Assembly (NCBI RefSeq): GCF_016863435.1
Contig: NZ_BOOW01000030.1
Location: forward strand, 275,221-339,220
Source: Sinosporangium siamense
GTDB lineage: Bacteria > Actinomycetota > Actinomycetes > Streptosporangiales > Streptosporangiaceae
Direction of reading: 5' to 3'
DNA: 64,000 nt
Below are positions 1-7,994 of this stretch, in pieces. Under the pieces are notes generated by a model. The model was not told the DNA's origin, ran no database searches, and was given only the letters and a program-made list of their open reading frames with translations. The position numbers were made by a program, and so were the translations under genes. Position 1 is the first letter of the stretch; every line of letters begins with the position of its first letter.

Positions 1-2
1 GG

Positions 3-2510
3 GATCCGGCCGACTGGGACTCGGCGATTACGGTCCTGCGCATGGTCTCCGCTGAGATCTCGGCAGATCTGGAGCCGCGGTACTGGGTCGCCGCGAACGG
101 CAATCTCGGGATCGCGTTGCTCCACCGTGTCGGCGCCGACCACGACGCAGATCTGGCTGAGGCGATCGAGGTCTTCCGGGCGGTGTCCGCGCTCTCCGCA
201 CGGTCGCGGCTACAAGAGGAGTTCGCCGCATCGCAGAACAACCTGGGCAACGCCCTCCGAGCACGTTTGGCCGGGGATCGGGACGAGGACCTCTCGGAGG
301 CAGCCGAAGCATACCGGTCGGCTCTAAAGATCTGGACGGAGCCGACCCATCCCGTCGAATGGGCGCTCACAAACGCGCGGCTCGCGGATACGCGTTCCGC
401 CCAGGGTGCCTATGCAGAAGCGGTCGAGCTCTTCTCCGGTTCCCTGCGGGTCCTGGATCGCGAGCGGCATCCGTTTGACTGGGCGGGCGTCGCCAACCGC
501 CAGGCTGCGGCCGAGGAGCACCTCGAACGGGGGGACGGCCACGGGCTGCGGACCGCGATCGCGCTCTACGAAAAGGCCGTCCGAACGCTCGGACCGGGTC
601 GATTCACCCATCTGAGCGCGTCGATCCAGAGCAACCTTGGCGACGCTCACCTGCGGATGGCGCAGTTGACCGGCTCGCCTGTCCACGCCGTCAGGGCTGT
701 CGAGTCGTTTCGGGAGGCCCTGCGGCTCTGCCCAGTGGAGGAAGCGCCGCTCGAATGGGCGCAGAGCGCCACCGGGCTGGGACTCTGCCTGGCCGAGCAC
801 GGCAGGAGCACCGAGGCCGTCCAGTGGATGCGGAAGGCCCTTCAGGTCCTTGAGACGGGGGGACTCACCTCACACGTCCTCCATACAGCGGAAGCCCTCG
901 GCCACGTTCTCTCGAGGTTTCACCGCTGGAATGAGGCGCGCACCGCCTTCCACACAGCGCTGGTGGCTGCGGAGCGGCGGCTCGCCACCGCGATCCTCAG
1001 GAAGTCCAAGGAGAAGGTCCTATCGGATCTGGGCCGTCTCAGCATCATCGCCGCTTACATCACCGTTAAAGCCGGATATCCAGCCGAAGCTGTAGACCTG
1101 CTGGAGGCGGGACGCGCACGGCTGCTCGCCGACGCACTAGAGCGCGAGGATCCGGTTTGGGCGGAGACGACCCCCCAGTCTGAGGCCTACCGGGCGGCAA
1201 CGCTACGACTCGCGGAAGCGGAGGCTGCGTCCGCGAGGCTCCTGCGAGGGGCGCCCCCAGGCGAGGAGAGATTCCTTCGCCGGGCGGAGCAGTCAGTCCG
1301 GGCCGAGCTCAGAGAGGCTTCCGCAGCCTTCGAAGCGGCAAGGGCGGCTACGGCGGATACCTCATCCAAAACTCCGCGTCAGCGGCGGAACGAGATCGTG
1401 ATCTACCTTCTCGCATCGTACATCGAAAGCATCGGGCTGGTGGAGACACCGGACGGCGCCGTCACCGTGATCAGATCCGAGATCCCCACGCTCGCCGAGC
1501 TGGAAAAAGCGGTGAGAGGAGCCGACGGCCACCCCGGCATCACCGAGGCACGCGGCGAGGCGCTGGAAGCCCTCCTGCGCGGGATGGGAGGCATCGCCGA
1601 GCGGATCAGCCGGACGCTGACCGCGCTGGGAGCATCTTCGGTCACCCTGGTCCCCTGCGGGCCGTTCGCCGCGCTGCCGATCCATGCCTTCTCCTTCGCC
1701 GCCTCAGACGGCGAACGATGCCTGCTCGACGACTTTGACGTCGGATACGCCCCCTCGACGACCGTCCTGGACGCGGCGTACCGCGCAGGGGAACGCGCGG
1801 TACGCCCGTTCGCGGTGGGCATCGCCGACGAGCACAGCGGTCTGCGCCATACGGGACAGGAAGTCGCCGAACTGCTATCCCGCATGCCCGGACAGGTCAT
1901 GCCGGAAGGCATCGAGGTGCCGGAAGTACTGGCGCTCATCGCGGACGCCACCCATATCCACTTCGCCTGTCACGGGAGATCGATTGCGGACCGGCCGGTC
2001 GACTCCTTCCTAGCGCTTGACAACAGGGTCCGGCTCACCGTGCTGGACCTCCTCACCGCGGGCCCAGGAACGTCGTCGAGCACACGTCTGACCGCGGGTC
2101 CGCTCATCGTGGCCTCGGCCTGCGAGACGGCCGTGGCCGACACCCATCACACGCCGGAGGAGTTCGTAGGACTGGCCGCGGGCTTCCTGGCCGCCGGAGC
2201 CCGCGGATTCATCGGCACACAGTGGCCGTCGGGCGATCTGACTTCGGCCCTGCTCATGACCTACTTCTACGAGCAGCTCCTGCCCGGCGCCGACGGGTCG
2301 CCCGTTCCGGCCAGGACGGCACTGTGCCGCGCCCAACGCTGGCTCAGATCACTCACAGGCGCGGAGCTGGCCGCCTACGCCGCCGCACGGCCCCGCCTGG
2401 CCGCCAACTTAGGAGAGTCCTTGGAGCTCGCCCGTGGATACCCAGAGCACCGGTTCTTCGCCAAGGCTCAAGCCTGGGCTCCCTTCGTCTACATCGGAGC
2501 GCCGCTGTGA
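3..2510 (+). CDS. TPR-CHAT caspase-like protease (5' partial)
   Basis: The first half is built of helical repeats with TPR spacing (recurring W/A/L...NLG...AL and Y..AL patterns up to about nt 1100). The C-terminal part is a CHAT domain, a caspase-related cysteine peptidase fold. The expected dyad is visible: His in HFACHG (nt 1959-1976) and Cys in ASACETA (TGC at 2121). The frame is open to the left edge, so the N-terminus is probably missing; the ATG at 42 gives 822 residues. By family knowledge such proteins cut partner proteins when a sensor is triggered, often in anti-phage or cell-death modules. The stop codon overlaps the GTG start of the next gene, so the two are translationally coupled. 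Substrate and trigger are unknown. Confidence 0.85.
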   Translation, partial: DPADWDSAITVLRMVSAEISADLEPRYWVAANGNLGIALLHRVGADHDADLAEAIEVFRAVSALSARSRLQEEFAASQNNLGNALRARLAGDRDEDLSEAAEAYRSALKIWTEPTHPVEWALTNARLADTRSAQGAYAEAVELFSGSLRVLDRERHPFDWAGVANRQAAAEEHLERGDGHGLRTAIALYEKAVRTLGPGRFTHLSASIQSNLGDAHLRMAQLTGSPVHAVRAVESFREALRLCPVEEAPLEWAQSATGLGLCLAEHGRSTEAVQWMRKALQVLETGGLTSHVLHTAEALGHVLSRFHRWNEARTAFHTALVAAERRLATAILRKSKEKVLSDLGRLSIIAAYITVKAGYPAEAVDLLEAGRARLLADALEREDPVWAETTPQSEAYRAATLRLAEAEAASARLLRGAPPGEERFLRRAEQSVRAELREASAAFEAARAATADTSSKTPRQRRNEIVIYLLASYIESIGLVETPDGAVTVIRSEIPTLAELEKAVRGADGHPGITEARGEALEALLRGMGGIAERISRTLTALGASSVTLVPCGPFAALPIHAFSFAASDGERCLLDDFDVGYAPSTTVLDAAYRAGERAVRPFAVGIADEHSGLRHTGQEVAELLSRMPGQVMPEGIEVPEVLALIADATHIHFACHGRSIADRPVDSFLALDNRVRLTVLDLLTAGPGTSSSTRLTAGPLIVASACETAVADTHHTPEEFVGLAAGFLAAGARGFIGTQWPSGDLTSALLMTYFYEQLLPGADGSPVPARTALCRAQRWLRSLTGAELAAYAAARPRLAANLGESLELARGYPEHRFFAKAQAWAPFVYIGAPL

Positions 2511-3031
2511 ACCGCCACGAGCTCGTGGGTGAGCGGGCGCTCCAGCCGGTGGAGCTCGTCCGAGAGACGGAAGACCGCCCTTTGAGAGGGTCATGGATCG
2601 TCGTAGTGGCGGAAGACGGCCGTCCGATCGGTGCGGTGCCGCCTGGGCCCGGCGCCCCTGCGGGCGGTTTCGTTGTCGTCGATGCTGCTATGCCCATCGA
2701 GGTGCTGATGAGATCGGCCGCAGTCAAGGGTCTCGACCCGAGATCACCGGTGATCGTCATCGCCGACCGGCAGGTGATCGGAGTCTGGGCGGGACCAGAT
2801 CTGGCGGCGGCCATCCTCGACGGCGGACGCCGCCTGCTGTCCGATCTCCTCCTCCCCGGCGAGATCGCCATTCCGGAGATCAGCAGGATCTGCCAATACA
2901 CCGAGGATGACCACGCGTGCGGGCAGGTCACGACTTTCCACGTCAAACCCTTTCAGATGCCCCAATGCACGAACAGTCGCGCCCTGGCGGACCATACCTT
3001 CGAGTGGTCACGGGTGGTGGCAGGTGCTTGA
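2507..3031 (+). CDS. Small protein coupled to the CHAT gene, unknown function
   Basis: This 174-residue protein starts at a GTG inside the stop of the CHAT gene (GTGA overlap). I chose it over an upstream in-frame ATG that would lie deep inside the CHAT gene. The N-terminal two thirds alternate strands and helices (VVVAEDG, VIVIADRQVIGVW) and resemble a small regulatory or CBS-like alpha/beta domain, although no family is certain. The C-terminus carries Cys residues in CQYTEDDHAC and MPQC plus two His, which could bind metal. It ends inside the start of the next gene. As the middle member of a coupled trio it is a plausible adaptor or substrate of the CHAT protease; that role is inference. 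Confidence 0.7.
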   Translation: MNRHELVGERALQPVELVRETEDRPLRGSWIVVVAEDGRPIGAVPPGPGAPAGGFVVVDAAMPIEVLMRSAAVKGLDPRSPVIVIADRQVIGVWAGPDLAAAILDGGRRLLSDLLLPGEIAIPEISRICQYTEDDHACGQVTTFHVKPFQMPQCTNSRALADHTFEWSRVVAGA

Positions 3032-3914
3032 CAAGACGGCAGGACTACTCGACCGAAGGTTCGTCCTCGCCCTCTTCCTGCCGTCCTTGATTTTCCTCGG
3101 GGCCGTCCTCGCTCTGGTGGCCACAGCCGTCGGCCAACACGACTTCCTTCTCTGGTGGAACCGGCTGACGGGCGCGCAGCAGGCCCTTGTGGCCACCGGA
3201 GCGACCGCTTTCGTGGTCTTCTTCGCCACCTGCCTCGGCTCCCAGGTCTCCACGCTGATCCGCCTCTGGGAGGGCTACTGGCGCGGCGCGCTTTTGGCAC
3301 CCGCCGCCAGCCGCCTGTCGAGGAGGCAGGGCAGGCGGCGAGACCGTCTCTCCTATGCCCGTCAATACCGCGAATTCCCGGCCGACCCCTCGCTGGTACT
3401 CCCAACCCGACTTGGCAACGCACTCCGCGCCGCTGAGACCTATTCCGGCGACCCCGAACGCTACGGCGCGGACGCAGTCTTCCTCTGGCCACGCCTCTAT
3501 CTGGTGATCCCCGAGTCCACCAGGAAACGGGTCGACGAATCGAGGGACACCATGGACCAGCAGATCGTGCTCGCGAGCCTTTCGGTGCTGTTCTGCGCCG
3601 CGGACCTTGCCGTAGCAGCCCTCCTGCCGGCCGCACTCTGGGCCTCCGCGCTTCTGTGCGGCCTCCTACTGACCACACTGGCTTACCGCGCCGCCGTGGG
3701 AGCGGCACTGGCGTTCGGAGAGATCGTACGCAGCTGCTTCGACCTCTACCGCCGCGATCTGATGCAACACCTGGGCTTGGAACCCCCGGCGACCCTGGAA
3801 GCCGAACGAGCCCTCTGGGAGGCCCTTCAGCAGCAGCTCTACCGCCGAGGCTCCACCCACCCGGACCTCCTCCGTTTCGCCCCGCTTCCGCCGCCGAACT
3901 CCCCGTGCGAATGA
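3024..3914 (+). CDS. Membrane protein of the CHAT operon
   Basis: A 296-residue protein starting at GTG 3024, eight bases inside the preceding gene. A hydrophobic segment lies near the N-terminus (FVLALFLPSLIFLGAVLAL), a second at about residues 50-70 (ALVATGATAFVVFFATCLG), and two more around residues 190-235, giving about four membrane spans. Between the pairs is a basic cytoplasmic stretch (RLSRRQGRRRDRLSY) and a soluble segment. I do not recognise a named family. Its position as the last gene of a coupled CHAT operon makes it a candidate membrane effector or anchor released or activated by the protease. The function is unproven. Confidence 0.7.
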   Translation: MLDKTAGLLDRRFVLALFLPSLIFLGAVLALVATAVGQHDFLLWWNRLTGAQQALVATGATAFVVFFATCLGSQVSTLIRLWEGYWRGALLAPAASRLSRRQGRRRDRLSYARQYREFPADPSLVLPTRLGNALRAAETYSGDPERYGADAVFLWPRLYLVIPESTRKRVDESRDTMDQQIVLASLSVLFCAADLAVAALLPAALWASALLCGLLLTTLAYRAAVGAALAFGEIVRSCFDLYRRDLMQHLGLEPPATLEAERALWEALQQQLYRRGSTHPDLLRFAPLPPPNSPCE

Positions 3915-3968
3915 CCCCCCACCACGCTGAAGCTCACCGCCTCCACATCGGGCACCGACCTTTATGGG

Positions 3969-4332
3969 CTATCGCCGTACATCCGCGATCAAGGGCAGCG
4001 TTCTCAACCGCTGCTCGATGTGAGAGGCCACGAAGGAGGGAAGAGTCGGTTCCCTCTCACCTGCGGCCACGTGTCGGCCATGGCTGTCACGGTGTCCTTG
4101 ACCAGGCCGACCACCCGGACGGGATCCAGCCTGGTTTGACGATCCAATCGCCTCCCTGCCCGGACATGGGCAGGGCCAGCCCTTTCCCCTCCCAGCACAT
4201 GGAGAATTTGGCCTGAACTCCAGCCAAGGAGAACCGCACCGTACCGGCGCCCTCGGCGAGGCTTCGCAGGTCCTGCTCCGGCACCACAGCGCCGCCGGAC
4301 TCCATGACGACACGGACGTTCGGGGCGTCGAG
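3969..4332 (-). pseudogene. HipA-like kinase remnant
   Basis: The minus strand carries a short HipA signature: RFSLAGVQAKFSM followed by GGDWIVKP, the N-lobe of the HipA toxin kinase. About 25 codons later, after a frame change, it carries what looks like a HipA C-terminus (LVKDTVTAMADTW, then in a third frame SFVASHIEQRLRTL). Most of the roughly 300-residue catalytic domain between them is gone. The N-terminal part runs on in frame from the DUF262 remnant upstream. No HipB antitoxin is seen nearby. At least two frameshifts and a large internal deletion make this a dead gene. Confidence 0.6.
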
Positions 4333-4346
4333 GGGTTCACCGTGCC

Positions 4347-5291
4347 CCTCGGCAGAGAGACGTCTGGGAAAACGGGACAGGAGACCGAGGAAGTTGAGTT
4401 TGCCGTGAACGTTGCCGAGTCGAGTCTGGTATAGATCCGGCCGCCATGGAGAGAGCGGCGCACGCGGCAGGAGCCTGATGAGGTTCTGTGCGCTGCTGAG
4501 AGGGTCGGTGTGGATGGCTGCCATGTCATGTCGCAGCGCTGCGGCGCTGAACTCGCGGCGCGGCGCCGCAGCGGCGCCTCGCCAGATCCAGCGGCGGAAA
4601 AGCTCTGCCGGTCTGCCGGCGAGAGAGCCGAACCGCACGACAAATCGCACCAGCACAGGGATGCACTGAAGGGGGGCACCGGCTTGATATGAGGGATCTC
4701 TGCCACATCGCGGAAAAAGCCGACGACGTGGCTGAGCACCCTCTCAGTTTGCGTGATCGCGACCCGGCGATCGTTTCCGATCCGACTGTAAAACTCTCGA
4801 CCGGCTATCACATCGCCGGAGGCGGTCAAGCTTTGTACGAGAACCCATTCGGGCAGTCTTCCGAAACCGAATGCTTGAGCATTGGCGCTCAAAGTGTCTA
4901 GGTCATCGCGACCCGGAACCTCATTGATGGACTCCAGCACGGCGAGCAGCTCCGCCGAGGTCGACCGCCGATGGGTCCTGTCTATACGCTGAACGATGCT
5001 GCGCGGGACATGGATGTCCTCGCCGGGACAATGTAAGTGGGAATCCAGTGGTCACGCAGGGCGCTTACGGCTTGATCAGTCCGGGCGACCTTTTCCGCGC
5101 TCAAGTGCGGCCGTGCACGGATCCATGCGCGCACTTGAGTGGGCTGAAGGGCAATCGCCAAGGGGAATGTTCGTCTCCCGGCCTCTGCAGACGCGCTGGA
5201 AGGCGGGCAAGCGTAGGCGCCTCCTGCGTGCGAGGTCCACCAACTCGCCCGGCGTGATGCTGACGGCCCGTGGCCGGGTCACTGCACTCAC
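4347..5291 (-). pseudogene. DUF262 (GmrSD-like) gene remnant
   Basis: Translating the minus strand in pieces gives a DUF262-type N-terminus (LVDLARRRRLRLPAFQR, near 5240). Next come RSIVQRIDRTHRRS and LLAVLESINEVPGRDDL, then FGFGRLPEWVL near 4850. After a frame change near 4650 the tail is LVRFVVRFGSLAGRPAELFRRWIWRG, typical of the family's C-terminal helical region. Known DUF262 proteins include the GmrSD type IV enzymes that cut modified phage DNA, and many of unknown role. The frame shifts at least twice (around 5180 and 4650), so no full product is possible. It sits just outside the tRNA-Thr attachment remnant, beside the HipA remnant. Confidence 0.6.
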
Positions 5292-5332
5292 TCCGGTCCC
5301 CCTTGCCCCTAGGACACCTGCAGCCAGATGCG

Positions 5333-5365
5333 CCGAGGCCCCCGCGGTGGTCGCGGGGGCCTCGG
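5333..5365 (-). terminator. Strong hairpin after the tRNA-Thr remnant
   Basis: A perfect 14-bp stem (CCGAGGCCCCCGCG and its complement) encloses a 5-base loop, GTGGT. It lies directly downstream, on the minus strand, of the tRNA-Thr 3' remnant. It is therefore probably the original terminator of that tRNA gene, displaced when the element integrated. Confidence 0.75.
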
Positions 5366-5373
5366 CGATGCTG

Positions 5374-5423
5374 GGAGCCGCCTAAGGGAATCGAACCCTT
5401 GACCCCTTCATTACGAGGGAAGG
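5374..5423 (-). other. Distal attachment site: tRNA-Thr 3' remnant
   Basis: The minus strand reads an anticodon arm with CTCGTAA loop, a T-arm (AAGGG TTCGATT CCCTT) and an AGGCGGC acceptor strand ending TCCC. The 5' half of a tRNA is absent. Bases 5401-5417 are identical to 17431-17447 in the intact tRNA-Thr, a 17-bp core covering the anticodon loop. The T-arms differ (AAGGG here, TCGGG in the intact gene), as expected if the element brought its own replacement 3' half. I read this as the distal att site of the 12 kb element. Confidence 0.7.
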
Positions 5424-5578
5424 GCGGATGCCTCGTCAACGACGTCTTGGCCTGTTCAGACGGTAGATGCGATCCGGTGATGTGTGATCATGTAAGGCGG
5501 TGTTGCTGTATGCCGCTGCTGTACACCACCTTCGTGGACGTGACCACAGCAGGCTCCCGCAGTGATAAATGCGGCACC

Positions 5579-6946
5579 TCACAAAGCAGCTCGAATCTTC
5601 GTTCCGAGCCATTCCAGTTCGGGATGTTTCTCGATCCGATCGAAGACTTCTTCCGGCGCCTTGGCATCTCGCAGCATGCATAGAATAAAGAGCCAGTATA
5701 GCGAATTAGACAGGAAGAGCTGTACCGATGGAGTCTGCTTCATCCGCGTGCCTAGGTGGTGAGCGATGTCGTTGCGATCCTTTCTGATCGCCTCCGCCCA
5801 CACCTCCACGTCTCCGACGAGTTTGGCGAAAAGATTTCCCGCCAAGTCGACACATCGCATAAGCCGGGGTTTGAGATCGCTCCGCGCGTGTCCGAATTTT
5901 GTGCGATCGAAAGCTTCTAGGGCAGCCGCACAGTTGAGCAGACGGTCAGAGACAAACATACTCTTCGCGTACTTGCTGGCCATCACTCTCCCGAGTGCTC
6001 CTCGATACTGGCTGGCACTCTCTAGCCATCGGCCAACACCATCAATTCCACCAAAATCGGTGTAGGTGAAGAACATTTCGTGGTGAGACAGCTTGCCAGG
6101 ATTTTTGCTCTTGTCCTTGGAGTTCCAGGAAACAAAGAACTCGATTGGCTCCCTGTGCTGACGGTTCCCGCTCTTCCAAACCACGTCGGGATGCCAGAAC
6201 CGCATACCGTCGAACTCCGCCGTACGGCCTGTTGCAATGGAAATTAGATCCTGCAGGTCACTGGCGCGTTCCATGAGCGCCGGGATAGGACGGAGTGACG
6301 ACGCATCCAGACGGAAGAAAAATTTTTGTGAAAGTCCCCGCGTAGCGATCCGATCGCCGTCAATAGCGACCGAGTGCTTTAGCCGCAACGTGTCACCTTC
6401 CGGCAGGGAAACGACAGCATCATCCAGAACCCGAGCCTCTAGTTTGATACTCGGAATGTCCGGCGGAAGGTCATCAGTCGGGAACGCTTGCGTCTCCTTG
6501 ATCCCACTGTCGCAGATCCAGTGGGTGAGGTAGCGCAACTCTACCGATACACCATCAGCGGTCAGCTCTTCGTCTTTCTCGAAATATGCACCCTGGAAGA
6601 TCTGGTTAACATGGATAGTTTCCGTGCCGCTTTGACCGAGGAGATGTCGGGTCATTCGGGAGCGAAAGCAATCTTCCAGCGTGTATTGCTTACCATCCGC
6701 TAGCCCGTGAATACGCGGATAGGTTCCGCTTCTCTCGATCGTGTCCTCAGAGAAGGTAACTACTGTCGTACCATCCGGATTCTGCGATTTGTCCCCTTCC
6801 TCCATCATTGATCGGAAAGTTCCGATCAATCGGAGCTCCGCACCAGAGTCCAAATCGAAGCGCAGCCTTCCAGCCACTTTCCGGTCTTCCTGCCCAGGCA
6901 GCCACCATTCACCCTCAGCATCGAAGGCGCGGGGGGAGTTACTCAC
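5579..6946 (-). CDS. apeA: ApeA-like HEPN abortive-infection protein
   Basis: A 455-residue protein starting at GTG 6946, with a purine-rich GGATGA just upstream. The N-terminal part resembles the ApeA N-terminal domain (GEWWLPGQ, beta-rich, about residues 1-300). The C-terminal helical part has the HEPN RNase motif RNDIAH in RKDRNDIAHHL near residue 405. ApeA proteins are known as single-gene anti-phage systems thought to act by HEPN RNase-mediated abortive infection. It is a monocistronic gene at the inner edge of the tRNA-Thr element, as expected of cargo. The GC content looks lower than in the neighbouring genes, consistent with transfer. The family call rests on pattern recognition. Confidence 0.65.
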   Translation of the reverse strand: MSNSPRAFDAEGEWWLPGQEDRKVAGRLRFDLDSGAELRLIGTFRSMMEEGDKSQNPDGTTVVTFSEDTIERSGTYPRIHGLADGKQYTLEDCFRSRMTRHLLGQSGTETIHVNQIFQGAYFEKDEELTADGVSVELRYLTHWICDSGIKETQAFPTDDLPPDIPSIKLEARVLDDAVVSLPEGDTLRLKHSVAIDGDRIATRGLSQKFFFRLDASSLRPIPALMERASDLQDLISIATGRTAEFDGMRFWHPDVVWKSGNRQHREPIEFFVSWNSKDKSKNPGKLSHHEMFFTYTDFGGIDGVGRWLESASQYRGALGRVMASKYAKSMFVSDRLLNCAAALEAFDRTKFGHARSDLKPRLMRCVDLAGNLFAKLVGDVEVWAEAIRKDRNDIAHHLGTRMKQTPSVQLFLSNSLYWLFILCMLRDAKAPEEVFDRIEKHPELEWLGTKIRAAL

Positions 6947-7229
6947 AGGTCATCCTTTCTCGGAGAGTGATCGGCTGGCTGGGACGTTAGCGCACTGAAC
7001 ATCATGATCGAGTACGGCTCGCGTCCGCCAATGGCGTCCGACACGACATCACGGGCTTTCAAAACCAGCTGGCCGGTATAGCGCTCACCATACTTGACCT
7101 CGTTCTTACTGCGGGACCATTTGGGCAGAATTTGCAGATTCTCCTAGTCCACGGGCATCCAATATCACCCGATTAGTTACTAATATCCAGCTTTAGCAAG
7201 ATCAACATTCGCGCCCTTGACCGATTAAG

Positions 7230-7833
7230 CTACCCACCCCTCACTTGGAGGATCTCCATCGCTTGGAGCACGTCAGCGGCAACATGATCCGCCTTGTATT
7301 TGTGCTCCGGCCACGTCCCTCGGTCGATCCAGACCGTACGTAGACCGGCCGCCTGACCCCCTTCAATATCGGCAATCGGATGGTCGCCCACCATCCATCC
7401 CCCAACTGCAAGGGGCATGCCGCACCGTCGAGCGGCGATCTCGAATAGGCCGACCTCGGGCTTGCGGATGCCTTCGAGCCCTGAGAGCGCGTAGGCGTCG
7501 ACGGCTTCGGCCAGCCCCGTCCGCTGGATCTTTCCGAGCTGGTTGTCCGCCGTCCCATTGGTGACGATGCCCACCTTCCACCCGGACGCACGAAGACGCG
7601 CCAGCCCTTCCAACACCTCGGGCCTGCAGCGAACGAGGTACGGCATGCGTCGGCGGTAGCGGCTCCACAGCTCTTCAATCGACTCCGAGAGAGCGAAGTG
7701 GTCCCGCACCTTGCCGAAGAAGGTCTCACGGTGCGGATAGCCGGCTCGGTTCAGGTCGAGTAGCCAACTGATCGCCTCGTTGCCAAGAGCGTGCTCCCCG
7801 GTTATCAAGGTCAAAAAGTGCGAGTCGCTGCAT
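7230..7833 (-). pseudogene. HAD-family hydrolase, frameshifted near the N-terminus
   Basis: The first codons (ATG at 7833) read MQRLALFDLDN, the HAD motif I with its nucleophile Asp. The frame then breaks, and the rest of the protein continues in another frame from about 7814 (HALGNEAISWLLDL). Motif II (IVTNGT), the motif III Lys region (GIRKPEVGLFE) and motif IV (MVGDHPIADIEGG) are intact. Compared with relatives, about 20-25 residues after the DxD motif are missing, so a deletion not divisible by three is likely. A start within the second frame would lack the catalytic Asp. I treat it as a pseudogene; a sequencing error is the alternative. Confidence 0.6.
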
Positions 7834-7994
7834 AACGGTGCATCCTACGTGGTCGCCATCTCGGGCAAGAAGAAGATCCACAGTTTCCTCTGATCCCTTC
7901 TCAAAGAATCTTGGACCGTGTGAAACTGACATATCGGATCAGGGGCGCCCTACCAACCGATCCGGTTCGACAACTCCGCAGCGAACGGACGTAT

